This document shows, piece after piece, positions 24,634 to 38,035 of a stretch of DNA of 64,000 bases. The position numbers and the translations under genes are program-made. This DNA is from Ectobius pallidus. Its lineage: Eukaryota > Arthropoda > Insecta > Blattodea > Ectobiidae. Within the stretch, counting starts at the first letter, position 1, and each line of letters begins with the position of its first letter. The DNA is taken from positions 157,282,532-157,346,531 of the forward strand of contig CAXKWD010000001.1 of NCBI GenBank assembly GCA_964059195.1, in the 5' to 3' direction. Under the pieces are notes generated by a model. The model was not told the DNA's origin and did no database searches. It was given only the letters and a program-made list of their open reading frames with translations.

Positions 24634-25017
24634 ACTTTCTTTCCTATATGTATGAAACATATTTTCCTATCCACTTCATTTTCAGCAGCGGAGAGAGCTG
24701 CTGAAAGCTTCAATCCTTCAACTCACCCAGTTGGAAGCCCGAGAAACAATAATATATTCTTAACACTGGGAAAGCCTCAAGTCACACAATGGCTTAAATA
24801 CTGTTTGTGCATTTTGAAAATGAAGTAAAGGTAGCCTACATGTAATTCCTGTGTTTTCAATAGTTCAGCAGAAACTAAGACACTAGGATTAGCCTAAATC
24901 GTGATTAACTCTGCATGTTATGTGGCACCTATTGAGAGGAGGCTGAACAGCATTGCTCTCCTATATCTGCCTGATATAGGCATTTTGTATTATTTCAGCC
25001 CTTCCGTACAAATTTAG

Positions 25018-25052
25018 TATACCGTATTTTACAGACCATAAGACACACTTTT
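25018..25052 (+). repeat. Possible DNA-transposon end fragment
   Basis: CCGTATTTTACAGACCATAA followed by GACACAC and a T run resembles a widespread transposon terminus. No partner end is visible, so this is a truncated relic at most. Confidence 0.3.
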
Positions 25053-25231
25053 TACAAGTGTTAACTTTTAATTTATTAAATATATGGGACTAGAAATATA
25101 CATCAAACCCATGACTTGAACCATTGAATATTCCACAAAATAACAGCAGGGAAACTCTGAATGTCTTACACACTAATGACAATAAAACAACTATGAGTAC
25201 AATAAGATACAAAGAAAAGAGTATAACTCAC

Positions 25232-25748
25232 CTGCATTCCTGCAGAATCCGATCTTGTACTTCTTCGTTTCTTCGTGGCTGGCTGCATCTGACTCACAGC
25301 TGGCGAACTGCTACCACTATTGTTCCCACTAACACTACTTCCCTGCATATTGCCAAAACTTGGCGAAGGAACCCTAGGAGACACTGTACCATTACTAGCA
25401 CTACGTTCACGTTTTCGTCTTGAAGGTATGATATCTGACACAAAACTCATTTCATCATTCCCTACACTCCCACTAGATTTTATAGTTGATTTTGTACTGC
25501 TCTCGTCATCGTCAGTCAACAGATCGTCCTCTATCGGATGACTTGAAGCAAGATGCACTTTCTGCAAGAAGGAGCGCTGCCGTGCCAAGAATTCAGGGTT
25601 CTGTGAGCGTGTGGACCGTGTGCTGGAGACAGATGGAGTTGGTGTGCTGTTGCTGCTATGAGGTGCAGTCTGAGTTGTAGGAACAGGAACTTTCTTGTCC
25701 TCACTGACCATTGATTTGTCCTTTGTACTTGAAGATTTTGGGGTGTCA
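25232..25748 (-). CDS. ZMYND8: ZMYND8/PRKCBP1-like, disordered Ser/Thr-rich exon (exon B)
   Basis: Internal exon of 517 nt. The acceptor is ATTGTTTCAG at its right edge; the donor CAG/GTGAGT matches the consensus perfectly. One base completes a Gly codon carried from exon A, then 172 codons follow, ending GMQ in phase 0. The peptide is low-complexity Ser/Thr/Pro-rich with acidic DDLLTDDDESS, then basic PSRRKRERSAS and ATKKRRSTR. The latter is a good candidate nuclear localisation signal directly before the PHD finger of exon C. No folded domain is visible. The segment corresponds in position to the basic, disordered leader that precedes the PHD finger in ZMYND8 proteins, but is longer than the human one as I recall it. 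Confidence 0.85.
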
Positions 25749-27443
25749 CTGAAACAATATTAATCCTCTATTAAATACATAATCATACAATTAATGCAAG
25801 TAATTATTAAACCAGATGACTGGCTTATATATGAAATCACTAAATGTTTATTTTTTAAATAATAAGTGGAAACTTCATTCGAAAAACATATGACTCACAA
25901 TAAACTGCCTGAATGTAATTTTAAATAATTAAAAAACAGATATACAGTATAGTTATACAGGAAATAAACTACCTAAAAAATTAAAGGATTTAATCAAAAC
26001 TTCTAACGAAAACAGAATGGTTTACAGATTAAAAATAGCCTATAGTGTGAAAGAACTGACTGGTACTATTTTCCTCTCTATTCCATTTGTTTTACTCGAT
26101 ACAAAATTTCCTTCAAGCAATGGCCACATTCTAGAGAAATGTTTAGTAGCTTCTCCACTCTAATTCAACAGCTTTTCTTTAAAAGTAATGTCAGCAGCTC
26201 CAAAATGTATTCAGTGACAGTGACCAAACTGTTAAAAATTTGCTCAATACTGAAAAAAGTTTGTTAATTTTTTGCAATGTTGCTATCATAATAAAATTAG
26301 AATAAGCAAAGTGGATGGGACAGCCAAAACAACTTATCTTACAATGTAAAATTTACTTTATGTGATAGTGCAGGCTAAATGTTTAAATGTATAGCATTTC
26401 TTTAATATTACATGTTAAGAAAAAACATTATTTAAGTCTACATTACTGGTACCCTACTGGTTCATACACAAAAACCGAATTGAGTCAATAGATGAGATAA
26501 AAATGCATCAATGCGGAATATTTAAATATGTATCCTTTACAAGTAGAGAACATAACAGCAATGTGACTCGAAGTTCTCTGATATGGAATGTAATCAAAAT
26601 CATTCAGACGTGGTTTCAACTCTGTTAAGCTAATTAACTGAAAATTTGTGCGCTAACCTGCGAAACAGTAGTCAGTAGACTAATCAATAGCAGAGGCAAG
26701 TGCATTGAAAATTAACCCGGGATCGTTAACTTAATAAAGAATGGAATCGAATTACCAACAAATCCTACAGTGCTACTGGAAGAAGAAAAGATGTCTCTCA
26801 TAAATTCTTACATGAAGGAACTGGTTCCTTACATATGGGAAACAACACAGGGGCTGACCTACCAACAAACGGTAGAGGTAAGTGATAAAAACCTGTGATA
26901 GATTAATAAAATCATAGGGAAATATTACCGCTACTCAGTTTTTTTTTTTTGTGACTGTATGCAGTACCGGCACCTTTTTAAAAAAATAAAATTCTGATAT
27001 TACTCAGAATATTTCTATCACAATTCCCATAAAGTTATGTTTTATTTAAAATCAAGCTTGTTTGTTGGTTTTGTTAGATTTCTACATACATAATACCCTA
27101 CATACAAGCACATGATAGTTTCTGTTAATTGCCGTGGCTACTGGACTGCAAGAGGGTTGGGGGTGGGTTTTTTCAGGCCTCAGCAAACTGTTCCTGTGGT
27201 CAAGGCCATTCTAACGGTATAATAATTGCACCAAGTGCAGTTAATGCTAACATAGTAACAAACAAGTAGTAAGTAGCTAACCACCGTAATTAATCAGGGG
27301 TTAGTGCGTGTTAAATGTAATTGCATTCGTTGTTTACATGTATTTTGAAAAGCGTAAACTCTTGCAGTAGCAAGAGAGTTCATAGTTGTTTAGTAAGGTT
27401 GAAGGAACAAGGGGTGAACGTGGTTCATAAATAGAGAAGTGAA

Positions 27444-27539
27444 ATGAGTAAAATAAGTAATTATTTTGTACCAGTGCATAATAAAAGAAAGCATGACGAT
27501 GTTTTTGAAGTATCTCATAAATCTGCCAACAGTAAATAA
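27444..27539 (+). pseudogene. Possible hAT (ZMYM/DUF4371-type) transposase N-terminus
   Basis: A 31-codon frame begins MSKISNYFVPVHNKRKHDD and then stops. The M-x2-I-x-NYF-x-PV-x2-KRK start is typical of ZMYM-like hAT proteins. Nearby AGTACCG-CACCTTTTT occurs as a direct repeat near 26964 and 27702, possibly decayed element ends. Evidence is thin. Confidence 0.35.
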
Positions 27540-28616
27540 ACTGAATCTGAAGAGTACGTCGCAAGTACCGGTATTTTACTACAATTCAAGGCAGAAACAT
27601 TTCTTGCCATGATAAGCCCAATTGTTGGACATTAACTCAGTAAAAAGTCTTCTGGGAGAAGTGTGGGAGCTCCCGTGAGATTAAGTTAAAAAGTTTCTAT
27701 GAGTACCGCCACCTTTTTAGTTAGAAAAAAAGCACTGCCGCTACTACATAATATTGATCACTGTGAGCATCAGTGAGTGAAGCTCAATTTATTCCTGAAA
27801 AATGCACATCACAGGATTAGAGCACTTAACTGGTCTCTACCAAATTTTGTACATTGATTAAGAGCATCAAAGAAAAAAATTATGAAAAAGTTTTAAATAA
27901 GATTTATAGTTCGAAAACTCTGCCCTGTACTTAACGTTAAATTTCACAAACCAGTTTCTTGAGCTCAATGACTGTCTAACTGCCTTAATGAATACAAAGT
28001 TCTTTTAATCTGTCCATAAAGAACTTACATAAAATTTATTTCCACAATTCCATTGATTCCTGATATTGCCAAAATAAAGCCAACAACTAGCAACAGTTTC
28101 TTGAAGTGGATGTCTTTTTCCTATATTACTTTATAAAGCCTTTAACAATGTATTTACCTTTGTAAACTGATACCGAATAATCACGTTTTCCGAATTGAAA
28201 ACATAGAATATGTAATGTAATAAGAAATCATATCATAAATTTTAAAAGGCAACAAAAATTTTAAAAAGAGCACAAATGCTTCTTAACAAATTTTCCTTGG
28301 GATAAGGGGGAAGGGGGAATGGGACAATCCTGTTAAAACTGGATAATGATTACTTGTGAGGTCCCTCACCTCCATTTAAATTTTACTAGAGAGTATGAAT
28401 TTCTAGATAATCTCTAAACTGATAATGCAAACAGAAAGACAAACTTTGTGTGTAATGTACAAATAGACAGTAACTAGGATTACAGCAGTAATTAATTTAG
28501 CTTCTTCCGAAACAGTATCCTATACTAAAATTGTCAATTTGCTTTTCTCAGGTTATTAATAACTACGTGCAAAATATTTTTTATAGTTCTTAAGAAGACA
28601 TATACTGTAATAATAA

Positions 28617-28825
28617 CTGCCTGCATGGTCTAGTATTTAGTGCTAGTCATTGCAGCCCAGATCTGGGTTCAATCCTCGGTACCTCCTCAGATTTTTCTAA
28701 GATAGGGAGGTTTATAACAGGGTGTACACCAAATGAGGAGCTACTTGATAAACAAATGATAAATGGCTCAGCGGTCGAATGGTAAGCCTAGTCCAAAGTA
28801 GTATCGTGGAGTTTAGTTTTAGTTA
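28617..28825 (+). repeat. tRNA-derived SINE, family A, shortened
   Basis: Head CTGCCTGCATGGTCTAGT, box B GGGTTCAATCCTCGG, then GATTTTTCTAAGATAGGGAG and GAGGAGCTACTTGATA. It lacks the central CACTCAGCC part and much of the 3' body. Confidence 0.8.
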
Positions 28826-30560
28826 GACTGTAGGTTAGGCTACATGATGTATGAATAATCTTCAATAAGTTTAATTTTAGACCTCCAAGAAAAGTATAAA
28901 TACAATTTCCCATGAAAACAAATTATATTGAAAGCAACATTAATATATTCTTCCCTATCTCATTATTATTTTTAGAAATATAACATTTTGCCGAATAATA
29001 CAATGGTTAAACGTGTATTGTTAAGGTAAATAACAGAATGAATCTGCCATTTGACTATAGTTTGATGATATGAAATAGCCTATCATCCGAAATAATTGGA
29101 AGCTAATACTGCCATTAGTATAATGATACAATAGTTCAGCATAGTCCCCTGAGTTTGGTTCCCATGTTTATATAACATTATCTATACCAGATAACCTCAA
29201 TAAGGAGAAAAAGTACATACAGAGCACGGACAACTAGTGTTGCATCAGGACATTCATGACTGCCTTTACAACTTGTCATAAATATAATATTTTAGCACAT
29301 GCTACAGATCAGATCTGTAGATACAGTAGGAATACGATCAAGACACATAATTTAAGATGCAAAGATTTTTAATGGACATTAGATTTTTGTGAATTTAGTT
29401 CTACCAAATCTTTCAGCATATACACCCATGAAATTTTACAAACATTATAATCCAAGCCCTCCCCTTTATTTGAAATATTTTTCTCAACAAGGTCATACCT
29501 TTCAGAGTTTTATGACTAATTCTGGAAAATTATCTTTCCCTTCAGTACCACAACCACAACATGATGTAACAACTGGACACACAGCATTGGTGTAAAGTTC
29601 ACAACTGCTTTCTGTCTAATAGCTAATGTTGATGATAGTGTTCAAGACACAGACAAAATATGTCAAGATTCTTGTTTCATTTACTATTATGTAATTATGT
29701 AATTACTTGCTATTTTCAGGTAAATCTCAAAATAACACTACCATTATGATAATTTCATTTGACAGCACTTAGCCTACAGTTTAGAAGATTCCCAGATACA
29801 CACAGATTTTCAGATTGCTTTTAGGTATTAGGACTATTTTTTCCCTTTTTAACTGAACACAAAAATTAGCTGATTGTTTCTTCTTCTACTGGTATATATA
29901 AATTCCATATAAGTTAGGCTCTAAACTCACATGACATAAATACACAGGTTTAGAAAATAATTTTGTGTTTTACTCTTCTTTGTTGACATCACCTTACAAC
30001 CGTTGGTAAACTAAATTTTAAATATAGATACAAAAGGAAAGAATTTGTAGAATACAAGCAAACTCTATCCTAACCTCTTCAACATTCCTTAAGAGCTCAC
30101 TAACTTAATCTGTGTTTTTACTTGTAACAGCTATTTCACTGGCAATTAAATAGTAACAAAATTTTCAAATACTTTTAACTGCTCATAAAAATCTGGCTGA
30201 AAAGAGAAAACAGCAAAACAGTAGTTAGATTCTCTTAATGCAGAAAGCTTATGCTAAGGCTAGTGTCCACATGAGAGCTGAAAGTGTGAAAATCTCTTGC
30301 GAGTGTATTTCAGCATGTGGACATGCATCTCAGAGGTAAAGGAGAGCGACATTTAGAGTAAACTCGCAGATGGACAAGCCTTTGCCATCAATCTTCGAGT
30401 GCAGCTGGCACTATACAAATGTGTTTCATACAGCTGAGAGCTCTCTCCTTGGGGATAATATGTATGGGCTACTATGCCATTATGAAATAAGAAAAGATGT
30501 AAAGAAATTTCAAGATTTGTAGTTTTCAGGACCTATGTGCGCAATACTAAATTTAATATA

Positions 30561-30906
30561 CAATAGAGTCTTGATTAACCGAGGTTCCGTATTATCAGAG
30601 CCTAAACTAAGGGAAAAAATAAAATTAAGGATCTGGTGAAGACTGCAGATGGCGATCGTATTTTTATCATATGTGTTTAATTTTTTCTAGTTTTTCAAAG
30701 ATATAAGTTACTGTATTATTTTTATTTCATATCAATGTATGTCAATACAGTGATACTGCTGCTTTTGTAATTTGATTGTACTTTCTTATTCTATTTTCCT
30801 GATCCGCTTTTACTACATATCTATGTTAACTGAGAATTTCCTTAACTGAGGCTGTGTGACTCACATTAACTTGGTTACATTAACTTGGTTAATTGAGATT
30901 CTACTG
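30561..30906. mobile_element. Tigger/pogo-type MITE
   Basis: The ends are CAATAGAGTCTTGATTAACC and, reversed, CAGTAGAATCTCAATTAACC. TA flanks both sides (30559-30560, 30907-30908). At 346 bp it has no transposase. Confidence 0.85.
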
Positions 30907-31208
30907 TATTGTCTATTCATATACACACATATCTTTTTTCAATAATTTTTAATTGATTATACGTAAGCTTAGGTCCTAAATATTCAGTTATTTTATTTCC
31001 TTTCAACATTTATTTATATTTTCTAAAAACTGAAGAAAAAAAGCATAATCAATGGAAGAGTATTATAATATCACGAATAATACATCGTTTGCCCATCTTG
31101 TCAGTAAATGTGAGATGAAAACTCGCATGATATTTTGTTGCAAGTGGACAAGGTTCTGAGAGTAATGTCACAAATTTTACTCTCAGCTACTCTCAATAAT
31201 GGACTAGC

Positions 31209-31757
31209 CAGTGGCGTACCAAGGCAGGGGTGGGAGCAAGACAATTAAGGGCAATCTCTTTGTCAAGCTTAGCCCCTATTAGGCCTACCAATTGAGAACT
31301 CTGCTGCAAAAATGAGTCAAATTTGAGAGTGTAATAACAAAATCTGCAGAGGCAAAACAAGCAAGAAAGATTTTTAATTTATGTATTCTTTAGTTTATTA
31401 TTAATCTACTTTGTAAATCTTTGCTGTTTGGGTTTTCTTTGTCTGGTACATAAAATAATATTGTGAAATCACAACTGTGTAGTTAAAATAAGCTACCTTT
31501 TCAATGCCATGGCCAAAAGAATTGCATACTAACGTGGATTGTCAGTACTGGCAAACTTATAGTAAAAATTCAAAGTTTCATAATGCATAATAAACAAGTG
31601 AATCCTAAATGAAAAAAGTAATCCATTACTAATTAGTTTATTCACGGTCCACAGAAATATAACGAATTAGGCAGCTTACTGTAGTACTGTGTAGACTGTG
31701 TGAATGGTATAAATTGTGATTACTGAGTAGACTCCCATCACTGTTGGTACACCACTG
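31209..31757. mobile_element. hAT MITE with exact 8-bp target duplication
   Basis: The ends are CAGTGGCGTACCAAGG and, reversed, CAGTGGTGTACCAACAG. The flanks are GGACTAGC at 31201-31208 and 31758-31765, an exact match. 549 bp, no transposase; same family as 22971-23541. Confidence 0.9.
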
Positions 31758-33376
31758 GGACTAGCACTTGCTAGAGGACACACCACCCGAGATTACTATC
31801 GAGAGTTTCTAGCACTCTCAGCTCTCATATGAACACTAGTCTACTCTCAGCATTCAATGAAGCAGACTGCATTATAGAGTTTAGTATGAAGTAACATAAA
31901 ATTACTATAATGCTATTTTTTTTAAAAAGGTTTACTCATACTGGTTATAAAGTGTCATACCTTAAATTTACAAGATTATTTTACCAACTTTTTATAACAC
32001 TAACTGCAATTAATTTTATTTTTGAACCATACCTTACTTAAATAAATCTTATATTAATACAGGTTAAGACACATCCATTTTATCTTTAGAATCCAAGCAC
32101 AACTTATTGTCTTATCTTTCACATTTAAAGAGTTGAAGTCATCAAACTTTTAATAGATATTTTCTTAAGTATTTCTACTTCTATTTCACGGGTATTTTTA
32201 TTCTTCTATATTCATTCTATTTTTCTAATAAAGTTGTTCTTTGTTAACTGGTTACAAAGAAAGAAATAAAAAATATATTGACTGATTTTTAACCGGACCT
32301 GTACACTGAGACTTGAGTATTGATTTTTACTTCTTACATAGCAAGAGCTACGTATGTGATATGAATTTTCAATTATCAAGATCTTAGAGGAAAAAATTTA
32401 TATAAAAATGTAGGCCTATCTTATTTTAAGATAAAAGCCTCTGACTTATGCTGTAGGCCTAATTTTAAAATCAGAAGGTTAATCCCTATTTGTATAAGAA
32501 TATTCATATTTCAATTGTCTTTACAAATGTGAATAAGGTGAAGTCATGCAGGATAACTTAGTTTTATTCTGACAGAGTACAATTTATAATATCAAAATAT
32601 TATGTGTATAAAGGCATGTAGAATAACTTTGTTTTAAACTGACATAATAAAAGTCATAAAATTTGAAACATTATGAATTGTATAAATGTATAATATTTAA
32701 AATATTATGAACCGTGTCCCCTCCCTTAAGGAAGCAAGCAGCAAGTGGTTCCTCAAATAGTGCAGCCCTGCAACCCCCTTCATGAGTATTGATTGAAACC
32801 ACACTGGTCGGTCTGTCCCACTCTCTCCCCTTTGTGCAAGCACAAATTCTGCACAGGACACAAAAACCAAGTTTGGAAACCAATGTGAATATATGTCTAG
32901 TGGGATTTACAGTGTTGTCAGATATCAGCTAGGGACTGACTGCTTTGCATGGCCTTGAATTACAAACTTGTCCTGTTTGACTGCCATAAACAAGAGGGGT
33001 TTGGTCTGTGCTGTGATCAACAGATGTTCATTCAACTATGAATAAGCAAGCATCCTTTCACAAAGAAGTAGCCTAAACACTGTCTGCTAAGTAGTGTAAC
33101 AACCAAAATAAATTTGATGTTTTTGTATTACATTAGTAAGACATAAGGAACCACTCCTAGTTTTTCTTTTCAGCCAGGTCCAAATAAACATACCTCAATA
33201 ATTTATTTAAAATGAAGGTCCTTTGTGTAAAATGCACTTATGTTTAAAGTATCCATATTTAGAAACTTACGTGTTCACTATAGCCTTCCGATCATACTAA
33301 CATGTGTTACAAAACAGTAAAATTGTGAGATTCTCTCACATATATATTATAAATCTACAATTCACAAATCTACAAG

Positions 33377-33406
33377 TATTCTATTCTATTCTATTCTATT
33401 CTATTC
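33377..33406. repeat. (ATTCT)n microsatellite
   Basis: Six perfect pentanucleotide units. Confidence 0.9.
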
Positions 33407-34133
33407 ACTAATAGGTACAGTTTTTTTTCCTAGAATTACTGCTTACAATATTTTACCCGCTCTCCTTAGACCTTTTAATCAGTGCACAGCAACTCAATTA
33501 ATTACATGCAGACAGATCTTAACTACCTCATTCCCAGGAAACATTTGCCCTTGTCCAACTACGAACAGCATAAAGAAACTAGTCATTTTGTCAATCCAAC
33601 ACCAATACAGTTGTGTAGTGATTAGTAGCCTACTGTCAACAGTAAATACTTTAATTCAGGAAATCGCAAAGGAAAGAAATGGCCGCACTGTTAGGAGACA
33701 GCATACATATTGTACATAATGCTATTGTAAATAATGCTGTAAATCCTATTGTATTCTTTTGTAGAGAATGACGGTATGGGAAGAAGTCATAATAACATGA
33801 AGTCCACTATATAGACCCTAGCATGGCTGTATTCACATTCTACTTCAAAAGATAACAAACCATTGTTTTATTTTTATAGAACATTAACACCAACATGCCA
33901 AGTTATATCTAAAGAGCTAAAACTGAATTACTACCACAATGTTACTACATTATAAAATAATGCTCTCAGACAATGTCAATGCCTGTAGCGTGCTAACTGA
34001 CAATAAATCATCATTATAGGATACCGTACTTATCACTCAAGAGTCAATTATTACAGAATAAACAAGAATATGTACAGTAACTAATATATAGATAACTGAT
34101 TTTGGGTATAACACAGCGAAGTCATATTATTAT

Positions 34134-34257
34134 ATTGTTAAAAAACACACAAAAAACTTCAATGAAGAATAACAACCTTAGTAAGTTTTTGTGTAAAATA
34201 TTCACTTAAGGATAATTAGCCTACCATACAAAGTTTATTGTGTGTTTTTAACAATTA
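34134..34257. repeat. Imperfect inverted repeat
   Basis: TATTGTTAAAAAACACACAA pairs with TTGTGTGTTTTTAACAATTA, about 75 bp apart. It could be a small MITE or a chance AT-rich hairpin. Confidence 0.5.
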
Positions 34258-36930
34258 TATGTAACTAAAGATTGAAATGGATTGGATATTTTTTTAAACA
34301 CATTTAATGTTAGGCTCTAAACATATTCTTAAAACTGTCAAGGATAGCAAAACTAGAAATGAAGGGCTTTTAATTCTTAATTCCATTTACCTTATTAAAT
34401 TTTATCCCATGAATGTGTAAAATTGCAATTCTTAAGAAAAAATATATATATAATACCGTACCGGTACTGTATTTCTATAACAAGTCTAAATACTTTGCAT
34501 AATATTAACTTATATTACCATCGTATTCGATCAACAAAGTTTATATCCCACATAGATCTAACATAACCTTGATGCTTTCGCTTTCTGCAAACAATAAACA
34601 TGTCACTATTGCTTTGATGTCTTCCCAGCATTATTTATAGTATCTTGTAGCCAATAAAAATAGAGTTGCTACAGCAACTAGTTTCCTTTATAACATTTTA
34701 ACTCAAGGCTAAGGAGTTGTTCTTGTTAACGTAAGGAACCGAAAACACCATATACCACAGCATAGTCCTAATGCATGTACATGAAGTGCATGAAAAGTAT
34801 TTTTTTAGCACAGCCTACATTGAACCTAGGTATCGTATGTAAGGAAAAAAAATTACAGTGCATGGTAGCAGAAATATAGGTATATAGCTATCTTATCAAC
34901 TGGAAAACTCTAAAATTGAAGATAATGGACAATGTAAGATAATACAAAGTTCCCCAGCCATCTAGAATTATGCAGTAGAATAGATTGCAAGAAAGATTCA
35001 CACTAATTAACGAAACATGGAAGACTTGATCTTTTTGTTTTACTTAGCCTAATACCCATGTCCAATTATTTCAAATTTTTTCTAATTTTAAAAGTTTCTA
35101 TGAAATAACAGCATCTTGTATTACTGCATACTGCCTGTATAATTTAATACTGTAGGGCTACTGTTATTTAATTTTCGTTGGTATGCCGATATTTGGTTGA
35201 GGGGAAGTTGGGAGGGCAATGCAGTTCCTGCTTCTCGGAGCTTGTAAAACATTGTAAGCATTTTTGTCATAGCTTTCAAAATTTCTCCATCTGTTTATAA
35301 CTGATTGCTCAAGAGTTCGAGCGAAAAACAGCATATGCCACGCGCCCCAAGAATGGAACAAATTTCATAAAGAAGGCAGAGGTGTGAAAAGATTGGCTGG
35401 TGACAAGGTCAAGAACCGTTGCTATGATGTTTCCCCTCAACTCCATACATCTATATCTCAGATAACTAAAGTTACATTAAAGATAGTATACTTTGATGAA
35501 TATTTTCCTACCCATAATTATAAATGTTACCTTCGTTAACCATCTAGCAATCACTACTATCTCAATGCCAAGGGCACAGATAAATTGGAAGGATTAGCAT
35601 CCTTATGAAATCCATTAGTTCATGAGGCTTTTGTCATTTGCAACCAAGTGCTTAAACAAAGGATGACTCAATACATTCTTACCACTGTTGCCCCCAACCG
35701 AACCCCACAATTCTCGACCTAATTAAGACTTCCCTATATAACTTTCTCTAGCATATGTTTATCATAACTGCTTGAGGACAATTGAAAGGAAACATCTTCT
35801 TGTGATGAGATTCTAAAACAATAAGGGATGTCTACTAATTATAGACAGGGAATAAAAAATGTTCCTGTGGCTTACAAATTAAGCAAAAATCTTTCTAGTC
35901 AGAAAGACTGACTTTTTCTCAAAACTTTAAAATTTTCCCCGGATGTAAAGGACCTATAAAAACAATTATGAACCTTGTAACCACACAACATCCTTAACCT
36001 ATCTAGCAACAATGGCTAAGATGATGGATTAATAATAACCGGTATGGTATACCAACTTCAATCTGATATGTGTATGGTTCATGGATGTCATTTACCATTT
36101 CATACTATTTTACCATCCACGGTATAGAGCAATTTACAATTTTTTAGGCCTAATTAGCTTATTTGCCAATAATTTTAAATCTTTATATCACATAATAACC
36201 AATGTTAATGTTTAAAAACACATATGTGAATATGCCTATGTTGTAAAATATCATCAGTTTGATTTATTTTGCTCACACCGACAATTCATCAGACGTAGGC
36301 CTATATAGCCTACATAGGACCGAAAATTTCTTTTATGCATAGTCAAATTCAAAATGTTAAATATTAACTAAGTCATTATTAAAAACATTATGGCATTTTT
36401 TGTGTTCATTTTTTTCATAAATATCAATATAACAATGGCTTGAATAGCACTCGAAACTACTGAAGACAATGGTTCATTCTACTGATTACCCTATTCCAGG
36501 TATAACTCTCATACCCAGCACAAGTAGTCTTATTTGCTTGTTCATAAACATATAGCATTTTTAGTTGCATGTTCAGAGAAAAAATGTATAAGCTACATGA
36601 TATTTAATGATTAGTAGCTAACTTTCAGTTCAATGGAAATCTGCTAGATAAATCTAAATGAGATTTATCTGTCAAAGTACAGGCCTTAATTATTCTGTGC
36701 AGCTGTGCTGCTCTGAATACAGATGAGTGATATTTTTTAAAGATACAGTATATCGCTATATGAATGCTGAACTTTGTGGACACTGTCCCATTTGTACACC
36801 ACATTTCTCTTTGCGACTTTGGTAGCACATCTAAGTTTTAACAAGATTATCAATATTTGTCACAAATGATGATGTAACAAGTCTTAGAAGATTTACTAAG
36901 TGATCGTCACTTATCCTATTTTGATTAATG

Positions 36931-37095
36931 TCCGTCGCCGTGGGTGAGTCGGTAGCGCGCCTGCCTTCCACTCCGGCGGCCCGGGTTCGATTCCCGGCCG
37001 GGTCGGGGATTTTTCAGTAGTGAAAAATCCCTTTCCCGGGTTCAGGACTGGGTAGGTTAAGTCTTAGGTTAAGATAATGCACATTGTGCGCGATT
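36931..37095 (+). repeat. tRNA-derived SINE, family D, intact promoter
   Basis: Box A is CCGTGGGTGAGTCGGTAGCG and box B GGGTTCGATTCCC, inside a tRNA-like head whose anticodon-arm region resembles tRNA-Gly. A non-tRNA body follows (GGGGATTTTTCAGTAGTGAA, TTAGGTTAAGATAATGCAC). The ends of the head do not pair as an acceptor stem, so it is not a tRNA gene. Confidence 0.8.
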
Positions 37096-38035
37096 CCTTA
37101 ATTATTATATTCGCAAGTAATGTAATTTATTTCAGAAAACATTTGCCTGCAGATGAATGGGGATCCAAAGATGATAATTGTGTTTGTTGCAAATACACAC
37201 AACTGTGGAAATTTATCAAAGAACATTGATTTAAATAGTTTCACCATTGTTTGTTAGAATATTTAATTGTAGTCGAATTCTGTAATTAAAGTAGCTCCAT
37301 TTGGAAATTACATGGAGCCCCACTAAAAGTAAATCAGAGGGTTGTTAAAAAGGCAAACCATAATTGTCAGGTAAGCAAATGATGATTTAAAATAGGTAAC
37401 AGTATATAATTGCTTTGGGTTTTGTTTAGAAGTAATTTGCATAGTGGACTGAATCCAAACAAGGCAAATGATACAGATAGCTCCAATAATTCAATGAACA
37501 GAAAGTGTTCAGGTAATTAGAGCAAATTTCTTCAGCCATGTAACGAACGTCACTACATAAATAAGTTATACATAATAGCAAATACTCTTTACAGTAAAGA
37601 CATATTTCGGAAAACGTTAATTTGGAAAAGTATTTAGACAGATTGTAAGATAATATCATGGTAGGTATTCCAGTCCTGGACAGACATGCATTTAGACATG
37701 TAAACTTATTTAGAAATAGGAGAGAGATAGAACAGCTTGAGAATTCAATTACTAGCATGATTTACAGAAAAAGAATATCTGCATGTAGGTCTAAAGAAAA
37801 ATTTTCTAAGGTGTCCCAAATATGAAATAACAGATGGACTACCTACTATCTCTTGTAAGCACAGTAATACCGGTACAGTTTTCATAAGTAATGCTGGTAT
37901 GCAATATTTAAACAACCCATTCGACTTTCCACTACCGGCTCCAAGGCCTCGATTAACCCAGTGTTGCTGTAACTGTGCTGGGCAGCTGGAACTTCAAAAC
38001 TTGGGACTAAACCATTTTAATTAAATAAAATGAAA

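Larger units (their letters stand above)
22376..24788. mobile_element. Outer fold-back element hosting nested insertions
   Basis: The left end TGTGTGACTTGAG is mirrored at the right end. The arms continue through CCCAGTGTT-AGAATATATT, TTGTTTCTCGGGCTTCCAAC and TGGGTGAGTT, then more diverged through TATAGGAAAGA to AAAATGGAATAAT. Removing the other listed elements brings the arms together around a short centre. No transposase is present, and family and target duplication were not determined. Confidence 0.75.
4919..25231 (-). other. ZMYND8: Intron of about 20.3 kb between exons B and C
   Basis: Bounded by donor CAG/GTGAGT at 25231 and the TTGGCAG acceptor at 4919. It holds most of the mobile elements in the left third of the window. 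Stretches at 5.0-7.0, 9.0-11.1, 16.4-18.2 and 19.3-21.5 kb are AT-rich, with nothing I can define beyond entries listed separately. An undetected small phase-0 exon is possible but not needed, because the flanking phases already match. Confidence 0.7.
30257..31840. mobile_element. PIF/Harbinger-like MITE carrying two younger insertions
   Basis: The left end is AGGCTAGTGTCCACATGAGA with GCTGA following. The right end reversed is ACTAGTGTTCATATGAGAGC. It is flanked by CTA at 30254-30256 and 31841-31843. AGGCTAG resembles the Harbinger end at 22732. Without the Tigger and hAT insertions the element would be about 690 bp. No coding capacity. Confidence 0.65.

Noticed and set aside
36931..37005. 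Possible true tRNA gene with strong A and B boxes
   Set aside because: The ends do not form an acceptor stem and a SINE body follows, so it was called a SINE.
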